Part shown: one piece after another, positions 18,189-27,565 of the stretch | How positions within the stretch are numbered: position 1 is the stretch's first letter | Layout of the letters: each line of letters begins with the position of its first letter | Assembly (NCBI GenBank): GCA_963695405.1 | Contig: CAVOGJ010000003.1 | Location: 248,001-312,000, forward strand | Direction of reading: 5' to 3' | Source: CAVOGJ01 sp963695405 | GTDB taxonomy: Bacteria > Planctomycetota > Planctomycetia > Pirellulales > Pirellulaceae | DNA length: 64,000 bases | Notes under the pieces: generated by a model | The model's database searches: none | Told to the model about the DNA's origin: nothing | What the model saw: only the letters and a program-made list of their open reading frames with translations | Translations under genes and position numbers: made by a program

Positions 18189-19667
18189 CTAGCGGCATCG
18201 CCGGCAGATGCCCCGCCGCCGATTGGAACAACGGCCGGTGCGGCCAGCTGCCTTTGCGGGGGCCAGGACCGCCGACGGTTTCGGTAAATTGCTGGCAATG
18301 GTCCCGCACGCTGGCGAGTCGGGTTCCCCGATCCCGTAAACGTGATGCTCGCCGCGAATGATTAGCATATCGGCGGTAATGGCCGGCGTCGCCATGCAGA
18401 TTTCGCCCATCGAGTTTCGCGCCAGCAGCTCATACGTCGAGCCGGCGCGGACGACGAAGATTTCCCCGTCCTCACTGGTAAAGTAGATCTTGCCGTCTGC
18501 AGCCACGGGTGAGGCCGTGAAACCAACACCACCACCCAGTCGTTCGCGATACAGACGCTTCCCGGTGGTGGCCTCATAGCAACTGAGCACGCCGCTATCC
18601 CGGCAAGCGTAGAGCAGACCTTCGTAGAACAGCGGCGTCTGCATGTAAATCCCGTCGCGCGACTTGTGCCAGGCCAGATTTCGCTTGCCCGATTCGGCCG
18701 GCACCTTGATTTCTCCCTCGGCATCCGCTCGGACGGCACAAAGTGGCGCCAGCCATCCGTGAGCGCTTGTCAAGAAGATCAGGTCTTCCCCCACAATCGG
18801 CGTGGGGACCGGAATATCGCCTCCGCCTGATAGCCGCCACAACTCTTGGCCGGTCCATGGATCGTAACCACCTGCCTGCCGGCAACCATTGACGATTAAC
18901 TGCGAGCGGGCACCTTCGTAGATCGTGGGCGTACTCCAGGTTGGCACATCCTCTCGCGCCGTTCGCCATAATTCGTGTCCTGTGCGGATGTCGAAGGAGG
19001 CGAGGAACGAGTCCTTCTGAACGTCGCATTGGATGATGACCATGTCTTGGTAAATGATCGGCGAACTCCCGAATCCCCATTGCGCACCGGGAACCACGTA
19101 ATAGCCCGCATCGAGCACACCGAGGTCCTTCTTCCAAATCAGTCGGCCGCAAACGTCGTAGCAGTAAAGGCCTTCCGACCCCAGAAAGACGGCCACGTAT
19201 TGGCCATTCGTAGCGGGTGTCGAATTGGCGTGGGTGGCCTTCGTATGGCGTTTGATGGCCGGCACCGCTTCATGCAATGTGCGTTCCCAGAGAATCTCGC
19301 CCGTCTGCCTCCTCAAGCAGTAGAGCCGCCAAGCTTGCGTTCCCTCGTCGGGCACCGGCCGAATGTCTCCGTACAGTCCGACTTGAAGGCCCGGATTCTC
19401 TTCGCTGCCGACGGCGGTCACGATGAAGAGCCGCTCACCAGCAATGACCGGACTGGCGTGGCCCAACCCGGGAATTGGTGTCTTCCAACGGACATTCGTT
19501 CCGGCCGCGATATCCCAACGAGCAGGAGGGTACTGGCCGGCGGCGACGCCGGCAGCGCGCGGGCCCCGAAACTGGGGCCAATCGTCGGGCTGAAGTTGCT
19601 CACCGGCCGACACCCAAGGGCTGACCGTGGCGATGGCTAGCGTCCACATGGCAAGTCGCGCAGACAT
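18189..19667 (-). CDS. Secreted PQQ-type beta-propeller protein
   Basis: 492 residues with an N-terminal signal peptide (LAMWTLAIATVSPWVSAGEQ) from the ATG at 19667. The rest is a series of propeller blades with the PQQ-repeat pattern: DWPQFRGPRAAG at the start, LYCLRRQTGEILWERTL, YCYDVCGRLIWKKDLGV, FDIRTGHELWRTA, YDPWTGQELWRLSGGG and CYEATTGKRLYRERL. The family is abundant in planctomycete genomes, and most members are not known to bind PQQ. An enzymatic role is not supported. The last about 20 residues are Arg/Cys-rich and atypical. It is divergent from the decayed exported protein at 19.8 kb. Confidence 0.85.
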   Translation of the reverse strand: MSARLAMWTLAIATVSPWVSAGEQLQPDDWPQFRGPRAAGVAAGQYPPARWDIAAGTNVRWKTPIPGLGHASPVIAGERLFIVTAVGSEENPGLQVGLYGDIRPVPDEGTQAWRLYCLRRQTGEILWERTLHEAVPAIKRHTKATHANSTPATNGQYVAVFLGSEGLYCYDVCGRLIWKKDLGVLDAGYYVVPGAQWGFGSSPIIYQDMVIIQCDVQKDSFLASFDIRTGHELWRTAREDVPTWSTPTIYEGARSQLIVNGCRQAGGYDPWTGQELWRLSGGGDIPVPTPIVGEDLIFLTSAHGWLAPLCAVRADAEGEIKVPAESGKRNLAWHKSRDGIYMQTPLFYEGLLYACRDSGVLSCYEATTGKRLYRERLGGGVGFTASPVAADGKIYFTSEDGEIFVVRAGSTYELLARNSMGEICMATPAITADMLIIRGEHHVYGIGEPDSPACGTIASNLPKPSAVLAPAKAAGRTGRCSNRRRGICRRCR

Positions 19668-19829
19668 GAATTCGATTCTCCCAAATGAGGACGTGCGTGC
19701 CAAGTTTGATTGGCGCAATTGGACGCATGGAAGCTAGTTTTGCGTCCACTCGACCCTGCGGCAGCACGCAAGCTGGGTTTCGCAGCAGTCTACGAAGCGA
19801 CAAAACGGTTCGGGCGACGCCGGGACGCG

Positions 19830-20336
19830 ATGCAAGCGCGGAAATTTGAGAGTCTGGTCGTGATGGCCTTGCCAGTCTGCGTGCAGGCAGATGCCACCCC
19901 CACCGTTGGTGACTCGTCCGCTGCCTGGCTCGGTTTCATGAACTGGACGCAAACGTACCCGGCGCCTGATCCGGACCTGAATGTCGGTAGCCCCTGGGGA
20001 GTCGCCGATCTGACGGCCGTGTTCGATGATGGTTCTTCTACGGTTACGCTCGGCCCGAACACAATCGACGTGCCGGCCACGGACGCCTATTGGTATATCG
20101 CCCGCAGACCTGAGCAGCCTGCCTGGACCTGCAACGGGCACATGTTCTATCGGCAAAACCCCGACTGCTCGATTGATTTGCGACGGAAGGCCGGCGATCG
20201 GATGGTTCTGGCCCTGAGTGATGCCGTCCGAATTTCAATCGTGCTCGTGCTCAGCGCAGCGGTGCTCGTGCTCGCGCAGCGGTGCTCGTCACCGTCTACT
20301 TCGCGATCAAGCACGAGGTGCCTGCTGACGGAATGA
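19830..20336 (+). pseudogene. Relic of exported planctomycete-type protein
   Basis: From the ATG at 19830 a weak signal peptide (SLVVMALPVCVQA) is followed by AAWLGFMNWTQTYP, then NVGSPWGVADLTAVFDDG and VTLGPNTIDVPATDAYWY. These blocks match, in order, an exported beta-rich family that I know from planctomycetes (LGFMNVF, GSPWGVADL, LxPNTI, YWY). After YWY the similarity weakens (NGHMFYR may be one more block) and the frame runs into a short tandem repeat and Arg/Ser-rich sequence. The family's C-terminal half is missing, so I call it a truncated relic. A small functional secreted protein remains possible. Confidence 0.5.
20241..20290 (+). repeat. Short tandem repeat, 2.4 units of 20-21 bp
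   Basis: Units at 20241-20261 and 20262-20281 begin GTGCTCGTGCTC and end GCGCAGCG. The first has one extra A, and a third partial unit follows at 20282-20290. It lies in the degenerate tail of the exported-protein relic. The one-base length difference would change frame, which fits non-coding status. Confidence 0.8.
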
Positions 20337-20453
20337 ATGGGCACCCCGATCGGCGCCCTGCATGGACCATGGGAAGCGTCCGTAACCTGGAAGACTCCAT
20401 GGGGTCGCTTATGAGAGACATACCCATGTTTTCTGCGAACCGCCTGCGAGCCA

Positions 20454-23003
20454 CTACTTCTGCAGCATCCCGCGAATCCCGCCTGCAATGAGCGTCGCGA
20501 CGTTGGCAATGGCCACTGGCAAAGACAAGCCGGCTGGCGCTGCAATGTACTTGGCGGTCCACACGGGATGGAATTTTTCCTTGTACATTCGCAGCCCCTG
20601 GAAATTGTAGAAGTGCTCACCGTGCCGGAACGTCAAGGCCGCAAGCTGGTTCCACAATGGGCCCCGCCGCTGCGATTCGATGCCCGACAACGGTGCCATG
20701 CCGAGGTTGAACCATTGATAGCCGTTATCTTTTCCCCACAACATCAGTTGGACGAAGAGAAATTCCATCACGCCATGCGGAGCTTCCGGCAGATACCGCA
20801 TCAGGTCGATGGAAAGCTCCTCGTGCTCCGCGCCAAACCACAAGTTGGCGAAGGCGACGATTTTTCCCTCAACGCGTATCAACGCGATCGGACACTGCTC
20901 GACGTACTCGGGTTTGAAGAAGCCCAGCGAAAAGCCCTTTTCCGCCGTCGTCTTGTCGGCCAGCCAAGCGTCGGAAATGTGTTGTAGCGTCGGCAGCAGG
21001 CCGCTGACCGCCTGCGGATCGATGATCTCAAACAGACACCCCGCCTCGGTGAATTGCTTATGCGTGCGGCGCAGGTTCTTGCGAGACGAACCTTCCAAAG
21101 TAAATCCGGGCAACGACACACGCGCCTCCTCGCCGATTTTGATCAACGTCAGTCCCATTTCGACGTAGACGGCTACATGCTCCTCATCTACCTGGTAGAA
21201 AACCGGCAAGCGGCCACCGATGTCGCATAGTTCGCGAAAGTCCCAAGCCAAGTCTCGCGCGGCCTCTGGCGGCCCAACCGGATCGCCCATCGAGACATAG
21301 CTGCGGCCCTCGTCGCCGTACATGACGAACGCGGAGCGTTCACGATTGAACAGAAATCGTTTATCCCCCAACAAAGCAAGATTACTGGCGGTTCTGGGAG
21401 ATTGTTGGACGACCTGCCGTGCATCCTCCAAATCCTGTTTTGTCGGCATGTCACCCAATCGCCCTTGTGAACGAAGAACGCGGGCGCTGAGAGCGGTCAT
21501 CATCACAATCACGGCACCGGCGAGCGCACGCAGCGAGCGGGGCGCATCGCGGGAAAATTCAAATCGCCACCAAAGTTCGTCTTGGTAAGCAACATGTTTG
21601 TAGGCAAACAGCATCAACCAGACGGTGCAGGCGATCACGCCGAGAATGCCCACGACCCAACCTGGTGTGAATACCTGGGTCAATAAAGCGCCCCGGCGGT
21701 AAAAGTAGTGCCGACACGGCAAGAAAACGAGCAACATGGTCGTCAAGATCATCGCTTCCTCAAAATCGAAACCCTTGAGCAACGACACGACGATTCCGCC
21801 CACCAGCAAACCAACGGTCACGTAATACGCCGTTTCTACGCGCCGTTGCAGGCCCCGCGCGAGCACCAGGAGGAGCACGCCGATGAGGCTGCCGAGGAAA
21901 TGCGACACTTCGACCACCGGGAGCGGGAGAAGTCGCCGCAAGACCGCCATCCGGCCGGCTGCCGCTGGTGTGGCTCCTGAAAACAGCAAGACCACTCCCG
22001 CGAGAAAAATCATGAAGGCCATGACGCGGGGTGCGATGACGGCCGCCCAATTCCCGAAGGGACCCATCGGGCGCAGAGCCGACTTCCGCTGCAGCCAGAA
22101 TTCATGAACACCGAACATGAGCAAACCCAGCATCAACGGGCAGAGATAATAGATCGCCCGATAGGCCAGCAGTGCACCGATCACCGCATGTGGCTCGGCG
22201 GGATTCAATACAGCCAAAATGACCAGTTCCAAGACGCCGAGGCCGCCGGGAACCTGGCTCATGAAGGCAGCGACCAGCGCCAACAGATAGATCGCCAGAA
22301 ACTGCCAGTAAGTGGTGGCAATGCTCGCCGGTAGCAGAACGTAGAGCACGGCAGCTGCCACCAGCAAGTCGAGGGTGGCGACCAGATATTGCAACAACGA
22401 CAAGCCAACAGCGGGGGGCGCGAAGTTCCAAGTGCCGATCTTGATCGGGCGGCGACGAAAGGCGCACAGCAGCAAATAGGATGCGGCAAGTCCCGCTAAC
22501 ACGATGCCGATGGGTCGCGTCGTGGACACCGGCAAGTGTAACTGCTGGGGGATCGGAAACGGCTCCCAGAGGAACACGAAGCCGGCCAGTCCAAACACGC
22601 CAATCCAGAATGAGAGTCCGATGATCAGAACGAGTTTGACGACCTCTTCTCCCGACAATCCCCAAGAAGAATAAAGCCGGTAGCGAATCGTTGACCCACC
22701 GAGGAGGGTACCGAAATTGTTGCCCACGGCGTAGCCCAGGAACGAGCCGAGGGCCACTTTGGCCAAATGGAGCGATTGGCCAACGTATCTGACGCCCAGG
22801 ATGTCATAGCCGATCAAAATCAGGTAATTCAGCAACGTGAGCGTTATGGCCAGCCAAAGGTGGCCGGCGGGAATCGTCGTCAGACTTTCAACAAAGTCCC
22901 GCCAGTGGTACTGCCTGAGTTCGTGGTGCAACATCCACAACGCTGTCACCAAAATAACGAACGCGAACAGCGGACCGGCGACGGAGATCAGGTACCTCTT
23001 CAT
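20454..23003 (-). CDS. mprF: Phosphatidylglycerol lysyltransferase/flippase (MprF family)
   Basis: 849 residues in two parts. Residues 1 to about 520 are a polytopic membrane region with the UPF0104/flippase features GYAVGNNFGTLLGGSTIRYR and MSQVPGGLGVLELVILAVLN. Residues about 540-849 are the cytosolic GNAT-fold aminoacyl transferase (DUF2156): LALLGDKRFLFN, FVMYGDEGRSYVSMGDPVG, EGSSRKNLRRTHKQFTEAG, and near the end MAPLSGIESQRRGPLWNQLA. MprF proteins transfer lysine or alanine from aminoacyl-tRNA to phosphatidylglycerol and flip the product outward, lowering surface charge and giving resistance to cationic peptides. The amino acid used here cannot be told. It stands alone on the minus strand beside a P-type ATPase relic. 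Confidence 0.92.
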   Translation of the reverse strand: MKRYLISVAGPLFAFVILVTALWMLHHELRQYHWRDFVESLTTIPAGHLWLAITLTLLNYLILIGYDILGVRYVGQSLHLAKVALGSFLGYAVGNNFGTLLGGSTIRYRLYSSWGLSGEEVVKLVLIIGLSFWIGVFGLAGFVFLWEPFPIPQQLHLPVSTTRPIGIVLAGLAASYLLLCAFRRRPIKIGTWNFAPPAVGLSLLQYLVATLDLLVAAAVLYVLLPASIATTYWQFLAIYLLALVAAFMSQVPGGLGVLELVILAVLNPAEPHAVIGALLAYRAIYYLCPLMLGLLMFGVHEFWLQRKSALRPMGPFGNWAAVIAPRVMAFMIFLAGVVLLFSGATPAAAGRMAVLRRLLPLPVVEVSHFLGSLIGVLLLVLARGLQRRVETAYYVTVGLLVGGIVVSLLKGFDFEEAMILTTMLLVFLPCRHYFYRRGALLTQVFTPGWVVGILGVIACTVWLMLFAYKHVAYQDELWWRFEFSRDAPRSLRALAGAVIVMMTALSARVLRSQGRLGDMPTKQDLEDARQVVQQSPRTASNLALLGDKRFLFNRERSAFVMYGDEGRSYVSMGDPVGPPEAARDLAWDFRELCDIGGRLPVFYQVDEEHVAVYVEMGLTLIKIGEEARVSLPGFTLEGSSRKNLRRTHKQFTEAGCLFEIIDPQAVSGLLPTLQHISDAWLADKTTAEKGFSLGFFKPEYVEQCPIALIRVEGKIVAFANLWFGAEHEELSIDLMRYLPEAPHGVMEFLFVQLMLWGKDNGYQWFNLGMAPLSGIESQRRGPLWNQLAALTFRHGEHFYNFQGLRMYKEKFHPVWTAKYIAAPAGLSLPVAIANVATLIAGGIRGMLQK

Positions 23004-23018
23004 GGCATATCGACTTGG

Positions 23019-23540
23019 CTAGCCTTTCCCGACAGCGGCAGTAGATTCACGAGTGCCCCCGTTACCTGGAACATTCGATCCAGCCGAGACGAGTACGACA
23101 TCTCCAGGAACCACTTCGTCTGCAGCCACCAGTTGCTCGCGACCATTGCGTTATACTGTCGCCTTTGTTTGTTTCAGGGAAAGCAATCGGTCGACCGCTT
23201 CCACGGCTCTGCATTCCTGCCAAAAACCCAGACCCGCGCTCAACAGAATTATGAGCAGGATGATCACGGCATCCGACCGATCGCGGAGCGAAAACGAAAG
23301 GACCGCGGCGAAGATCAGGAGGATCGTAATGGGACTTTTCCGTTGAGCGAGGAACAGCCAGATTCGCGAAGGCCGCGTAGCAGCCAGCATGGGTAATGCC
23401 GCTTGCGTTGCACGGTGACGATCGGCTTCAGGACCGCTTAGCCCCTCCGCCCGCGAGCGCAATCGAGCGAACAATGTCGTCACATCCAGCGACCAGAAGG
23501 GGGGCGATTCGCGATCGACAGTCGTCACTGGTGGCCCCAT
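23019..23540 (-). pseudogene. Relic of MgtA-type P-type ATPase N-terminus
   Basis: The frame from 23540 encodes the N-terminal start of a P2/P3-type cation ATPase: a cation-ATPase N-domain remnant (LRSRAEGLSGPEADRHRAT), the first membrane pair (ILLIFAAVLSFSLRDRSDAV, IILLIILLSAGLGFWQE) and AVDRLLSLKQTKATV. A TAA stop at 23151 follows. After it the same frame continues the homology (RNGREQLVAADEVVPGDVVL then VSAGSNVPGN, the actuator-domain PGDVVxLSAG signature) and then decays to a stop at 23019. The remaining about 700 residues, including the phosphorylation site, are absent. This is an inactivated, truncated gene, flush against mprF. Confidence 0.8.
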
Positions 23541-23914
23541 GCTATAACGGTCCCTTTAGGAGATGACGTGGCAAGCACTAATGTCCGTTCCGCCGCAAAC
23601 TTGCCACGGTTCGCTGGCGTCGCTCCGCAGGCGACAGGACGGGTCATGTTGAGCTAGGCCTCAAACCGCTCGGCCCGCGGTCGTCTCCTTGCCGGCGAGC
23701 TTAGCAAAAGAGACGGATGGCGTCTTCCAGGCCGTGACTCTCGGCTCATCTAACCAGGTAGGATACAATGAGGAAACCTGCCACGCTCGGGCTGATGGTC
23801 AGACCAACCCGACTACGGCGGCTCGGACCTCACTGTTCGCCGCAGCGGGAAGCAAAACGTTTGTAACCCCATGGCCGTGGTCCTAGCCTAATCAACACCT
23901 GACAACCCACCCCC
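23541..23914. other. Intergenic region, no gene seen
   Basis: 374 bases between the ATPase relic and the channel gene, which diverge. No frame of interest and no clear hairpin or RNA was recognised; it probably holds the channel gene promoter. Confidence 0.35.
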
Positions 23915-25021
23915 TTGGACCGCTTCTATGGACGGAGTCTCTTCGTGATAAACGGATGCCTTGTTCTTGCCGTTGGATTGAACGTCATGCTTTCCCCCGT
24001 TGCGGTAAGTCACGCCGAAGGGGCTCCACCGCGCACATTACTGGTCGGCACGAAAAATGCCCCGCCGTTCTCGATCAAGAATCCGGACGGCTCGTGGGAT
24101 GGCCTGAGCATCGAATTGTGGCGGGAAATCGCCGCCCAAAATGGCTGGCAGTTTGAGCTGCAGGAAATGCGACTGACGGAACTCCTTGACGCGGTTTCCA
24201 AGGGTAAACTCGATGTAGGAGTCGCCGGAATTACCGTCACTCTGGAGCGTGAGAAGGTCGTGGACTTCACTCATCCCTTCTATTCGTCGGGACTGGGCAT
24301 CGCTGTACATAAACAGTCCAGCTATAAGCTGCTGTCGGGTCTGTTCTATCTCTTGGCTTGGCAATTTGGTGCGTTATTCATCCTCCTGGCCACGATGACA
24401 ATCTTCTTCGGGCTCGTGATTTGGTTAGCGGAACGCCGACATAATGAGGAGCACTTTGGAAGCGGCTGGGCCGGTTTGGGGCACGGCATTTGGTGGTCGG
24501 TCGTTACCATGACCACGGTGGGTTATGGTGACAAAGCCCCGAAAACGGTGCTGGGACGGTTGGTGGCCATGGTGTGGATGCTCGTTGGCGTCATCGCCCT
24601 GGCCATTATTACCGGCTCGGTCGCAGCAAAAATGACGGCGGCACGGCTGGACGCTCCCATTCGCACTCCTGATGACTTAACCCATGTGCGAACCGGAACC
24701 GTCACGGACACAACGAGCGAGACCTTCCTCCGAGAGGAAGGGATTACCTGTCGAAGCTATGCATCCGAAATGGATGCCCTGCAGGCGTTGAGACACGACT
24801 ATATTGACGCCGTGGTCTACGATGCTCCGACACTGCGGTATGCCATCCATCACCACTCCTTTAGCGATATTGAAGTTCTCCCAGTGCGTTTTCATCAACA
24901 GGACTATGCCTTAGCGCTGCCTCCTGGCAGCCCACTTCGCGAATCGATCAATCGCTCGCTAGTTGGCCTGGTTGCACATCCTCGTTGGGAAGCCATCTTG
25001 CGCAGCTATTTGGGTCGCTAA
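23915..25021 (+). CDS. GluR0-like ligand-gated potassium channel
   Basis: 368 residues from a TTG at 23915. A GTG at 23945 has a GGAG site 7 bases upstream and is an alternative, but the TTG start keeps the positive N-region of the signal peptide. Layout: signal peptide (about 10-35), first lobe of a periplasmic solute-binding domain (LLVGTKNAPPFSIKNPDG, LTELLDAVSKGKLDVGVAGI, TLEREKVVDFTHP with ligand-type Arg112), membrane helix 145-170, pore loop with TVGYGD at 201-206, helix 212-235, then the second lobe (TSETFLREEG, LRHDYIDAVVYDAPTLRYAI). This split ligand domain around a two-helix K+ pore is the architecture of bacterial ionotropic glutamate receptors. The ligand, probably an amino acid, is not known. 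Confidence 0.88.
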   Translation: MDRFYGRSLFVINGCLVLAVGLNVMLSPVAVSHAEGAPPRTLLVGTKNAPPFSIKNPDGSWDGLSIELWREIAAQNGWQFELQEMRLTELLDAVSKGKLDVGVAGITVTLEREKVVDFTHPFYSSGLGIAVHKQSSYKLLSGLFYLLAWQFGALFILLATMTIFFGLVIWLAERRHNEEHFGSGWAGLGHGIWWSVVTMTTVGYGDKAPKTVLGRLVAMVWMLVGVIALAIITGSVAAKMTAARLDAPIRTPDDLTHVRTGTVTDTTSETFLREEGITCRSYASEMDALQALRHDYIDAVVYDAPTLRYAIHHHSFSDIEVLPVRFHQQDYALALPPGSPLRESINRSLVGLVAHPRWEAILRSYLGR

Positions 25022-25396
25022 GGACACGGCCAATCCGGTACACGGTGCCCCTTGCCGCCCTGTGAGTGAGCTGATCGGTAACAAGCCAGCCCTGGACCGA
25101 GTTTGCGTGAACTTGGATTGGTGGACCTGCTCACCGTGACCCCGGCGGGATCCGTCCGCCACCGGGGTGGCTTGCCAGGTGGCTCCATTGGTTCAAAAAG
25201 CAACGAATCGCGCCCGTCCGATCCAGGAGTCCATCGTAGCCGCCGTCTTACTCAATAGGGTGCGGAGCGGCAGACTTGCGGTTGATGGACGTTCTCCAGC
25301 CACCCGATATCTTTTCATTGCCAAACCCGTATTTTTTGTAAGGATTCAGAAGGGCGAGACGACCAAATACGGGCCGCGGACGAGACAGTCTTCACC
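25022..25396. other. Intergenic region, no gene seen
   Basis: 375 bases downstream of the channel gene. Crossing frames are basic and unconvincing. The frame of the following small gene stays open for some codons above its GTG (GRDDQIRAADETVFTV), so that gene may begin earlier or be the tail of a lost longer one. Confidence 0.35.
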
Positions 25397-25750
25397 GTGC
25401 AATTCGATCGCAATCAACTTCGCGTGGTCCAAAGTGCGACGCCGGATGGTGACGGGCAGGTCATCGGCGAGATCGTCACACTGTCCGCACCATCCCCTGA
25501 TGAATCCAAGTTTCGGCAACTGGTGATTGAACGTCACTGGGGTCTGTGGGTGGTCCGACTGGGTCAGCGGGAAGTCGCCGCTATTCAGGACAATCGGCAG
25601 ATCACGCGGCCCGCCATCCAGCTCGTTGTTGACGAAGGCATGGCCTACTTTTCTGACATCTCGGTCCGCGAGCTGCAATTGCCCACCGATTTTTTCGGTG
25701 CGAATAAGGGCCCGCCAACGGAACGAGAGCTTATGTCACCACGCCCATAG
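25397..25750 (+). CDS. Hypothetical protein, possible fragment of LamG-like domain
   Basis: 117 residues with alternating beta-strand character (IERHWGLWVVRLGQREVAAI, QLVVDEGMAYFSDISVREL) that recalls the C-terminal strands of concanavalin/DUF1080-like sugar-binding domains. No ribosome site precedes the GTG and the frame is open upstream, so this may be the surviving tail of a larger gene. Function is unknown. Confidence 0.4.
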   Translation: MQFDRNQLRVVQSATPDGDGQVIGEIVTLSAPSPDESKFRQLVIERHWGLWVVRLGQREVAAIQDNRQITRPAIQLVVDEGMAYFSDISVRELQLPTDFFGANKGPPTERELMSPRP

Positions 25751-25901
25751 AAACAGTAAGCGACGATCGCGATTTAATGGGAGTCCCTACGACTAGATGC
25801 ATGCCGCGTGGTCAAGCCGGCTTACGGCGGCCGGGATGCATCTCGAGCCGTACGACACGGTGGAAGCGCATCCGCCGGCATGGCGTGCTCGTCAATCGCG
25901 G

Positions 25902-26600
25902 TCATCCCTCTTTCCCGACACTCGGCGAGATCGACGACGTGGGACAAAGTCGTGTGAGCAGCATTCCGCAAGAAAAAGCCACCAGATGGGCCAAATCGGC
26001 AGACAGCACTTGGCCCTGTGCCGGCAAGCATGCCGCGGAACAGGCAGCGCGAAGCAGTAATACGCCGAAAATGATCGAGGCGACCACCCGCGGTCTGCCT
26101 ACGGAAACACTCGCCACGGCCAATCCCAAACAGCCGTAATAACCGGCCGACGGTCCCACATCTCGCGCTTCCCACAGCAGACGGCCATGGCCGTATCCCA
26201 AGAGCACGAGCGGCCATGCCACTGCCAGGGCCAATAGGAGTTGGGTGATCAAATGAACGCCAAGAAAAGTTAGCGCCGCGCAACGTGTGCCATGAACCCA
26301 TTCGACCCAACCAACAGAGAGCGTAAACATGAACAACGAGGCGTAAAATCGGCCGCCGCCGGCCGTGAAGAACAGCGACGTGAATAAGCGATGCAGCTCG
26401 CCCTCCCACAAGTGCCGCGCAGAGAACCCCATCTGATCATGCAACTGTGCGTCTAGCGGACCCACGTGCGTACGACCGTATACGCCGGCCACCACCAGCG
26501 CCGCCAACATCAAAATCGTAAAGCGACATTCCCGCAGATGAACCAGCACAGATGGCGACTCGATGTAGGGAGTTGCGGGCCGCGGAGAGCCACGCTTCAA
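25902..26600 (-). CDS. Rhomboid-like membrane protein
   Basis: 232 residues with about six hydrophobic helices. The order of features matches rhomboid proteases: an L1-like LWEGELHRLFTSLFFTAG, WVEWVHGTRCAALTFLGVH, a Ser-bearing loop DVGPSAGYYGCLGLA where active rhomboids have GxSG, and ADLAHLVAFSCGML where they have the His of the catalytic dyad. Ser and His are both present, but the surroundings (SAGYYG in place of SGAIFG, LVAF in place of LGGF) deviate. An intramembrane protease is plausible, and an inactive relative cannot be excluded. Confidence 0.62.
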   Translation of the reverse strand: MKRGSPRPATPYIESPSVLVHLRECRFTILMLAALVVAGVYGRTHVGPLDAQLHDQMGFSARHLWEGELHRLFTSLFFTAGGGRFYASLFMFTLSVGWVEWVHGTRCAALTFLGVHLITQLLLALAVAWPLVLLGYGHGRLLWEARDVGPSAGYYGCLGLAVASVSVGRPRVVASIIFGVLLLRAACSAACLPAQGQVLSADLAHLVAFSCGMLLTRLCPTSSISPSVGKEG

Positions 26601-26669
26601 TAAGGATCAACGACAAAATGGACCAAACATTCTGTCACCAAGCGCATAAGTTATCCGAAAGTCATCAAG

Positions 26670-27476
26670 ATGCGTCTGATCGCCGCCCTGCCCCACCCAG
26701 CGGTACTCCTTTCCCGGCTCGCATGCGACTTGCCGCCGCCCGCCAGGAGACGATGGACGATTCTAGCCGCCTTGCTCCAGATTGTCGTGGTAGCGGGGTT
26801 CGTGGAGACATCAGCTCAAGGAATTTCGTCCGTCGCGAGTGGAGTGCAAGAACCATTGCCAGTGGCTCCGGAGGGTAGGCTGCTGCGGGCCTTCCTGGAC
26901 GGAATGGCCGTCGATCGATACTGGTTGAGAAGCCACGAGCGGGTTCTCTGGGAAACGGGCGAGCCCTATGAATATCGGAAAGGTGAGGCCCTGAAGCCCT
27001 TGGGGAAAGACGAAACCCACTGCAGCGCCTTCGTTGCCGCGGCCGCACAGCGGCTGGGAATCTATCTGTTGCGGCCACCCGAGCACTCGCACATCTTGCT
27101 GGCAAACGCCCAGTTCGACTGGTTGCAAACGGCTGCGGCTCGCGAGGCGGATTGGCGCCCCGTGCCAACAGCCCTGCAGGCTCAACAGCTGGCCAACGGC
27201 GGACAACTCGTCGTCGCCGTGGTGAAAAACTTCACGCCTACCTTGGCCGGACATATCGCCATCCTTGCTCCGTGCGAGAAACCGGCCGCGACGATCTTAC
27301 AAGAAGGACCGGAAATCTGTCAGGCAGGATTCACGAACTACCGCGCCACTTCGCTGCAGGTCGGTTTTGGCCGGCATCCGGGCGCTTGGATACCCGACGG
27401 TGGGGGTGCGGTCCGCTTTTTTGCCAACGCCACCAGCGCCCAGCGGATGGGGGATGTGTCGTGGAACCGGCAGTAG
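26670..27476 (+). CDS. Secreted cysteine peptidase/amidase-like protein
   Basis: 268 residues. An N-terminal hydrophobic segment (WTILAALLQIVVVAGFVETS, about 29-48) acts as signal or anchor. The rest resembles a papain-fold NlpC/CHAP-like unit: Cys in DETHCSAFVAAAAQRLG and His in LAGHIAILAPCEKP, at the spacing and order of Cys and His in that fold. A catalytic role on peptidoglycan or other amides is inferred from these two motifs only; sequence outside them is not typical. It diverges from the rhomboid-like gene by 69 bases. Confidence 0.58.
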   Translation: MRLIAALPHPAVLLSRLACDLPPPARRRWTILAALLQIVVVAGFVETSAQGISSVASGVQEPLPVAPEGRLLRAFLDGMAVDRYWLRSHERVLWETGEPYEYRKGEALKPLGKDETHCSAFVAAAAQRLGIYLLRPPEHSHILLANAQFDWLQTAAAREADWRPVPTALQAQQLANGGQLVVAVVKNFTPTLAGHIAILAPCEKPAATILQEGPEICQAGFTNYRATSLQVGFGRHPGAWIPDGGGAVRFFANATSAQRMGDVSWNRQ

Positions 27477-27565
27477 GCGGGGGACGGCGCCCCTCGTTGC
27501 CGGCCTCGTGCCGCCCCTCGTTGCAGTCTCGATACCGGCTGCGCTTGATACGGGCCCACAGGCGG

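Noticed and set aside
20241..20290. CRISPR-like repeat
   Set aside because: Contiguous units with no spacers; simple tandem repeat.
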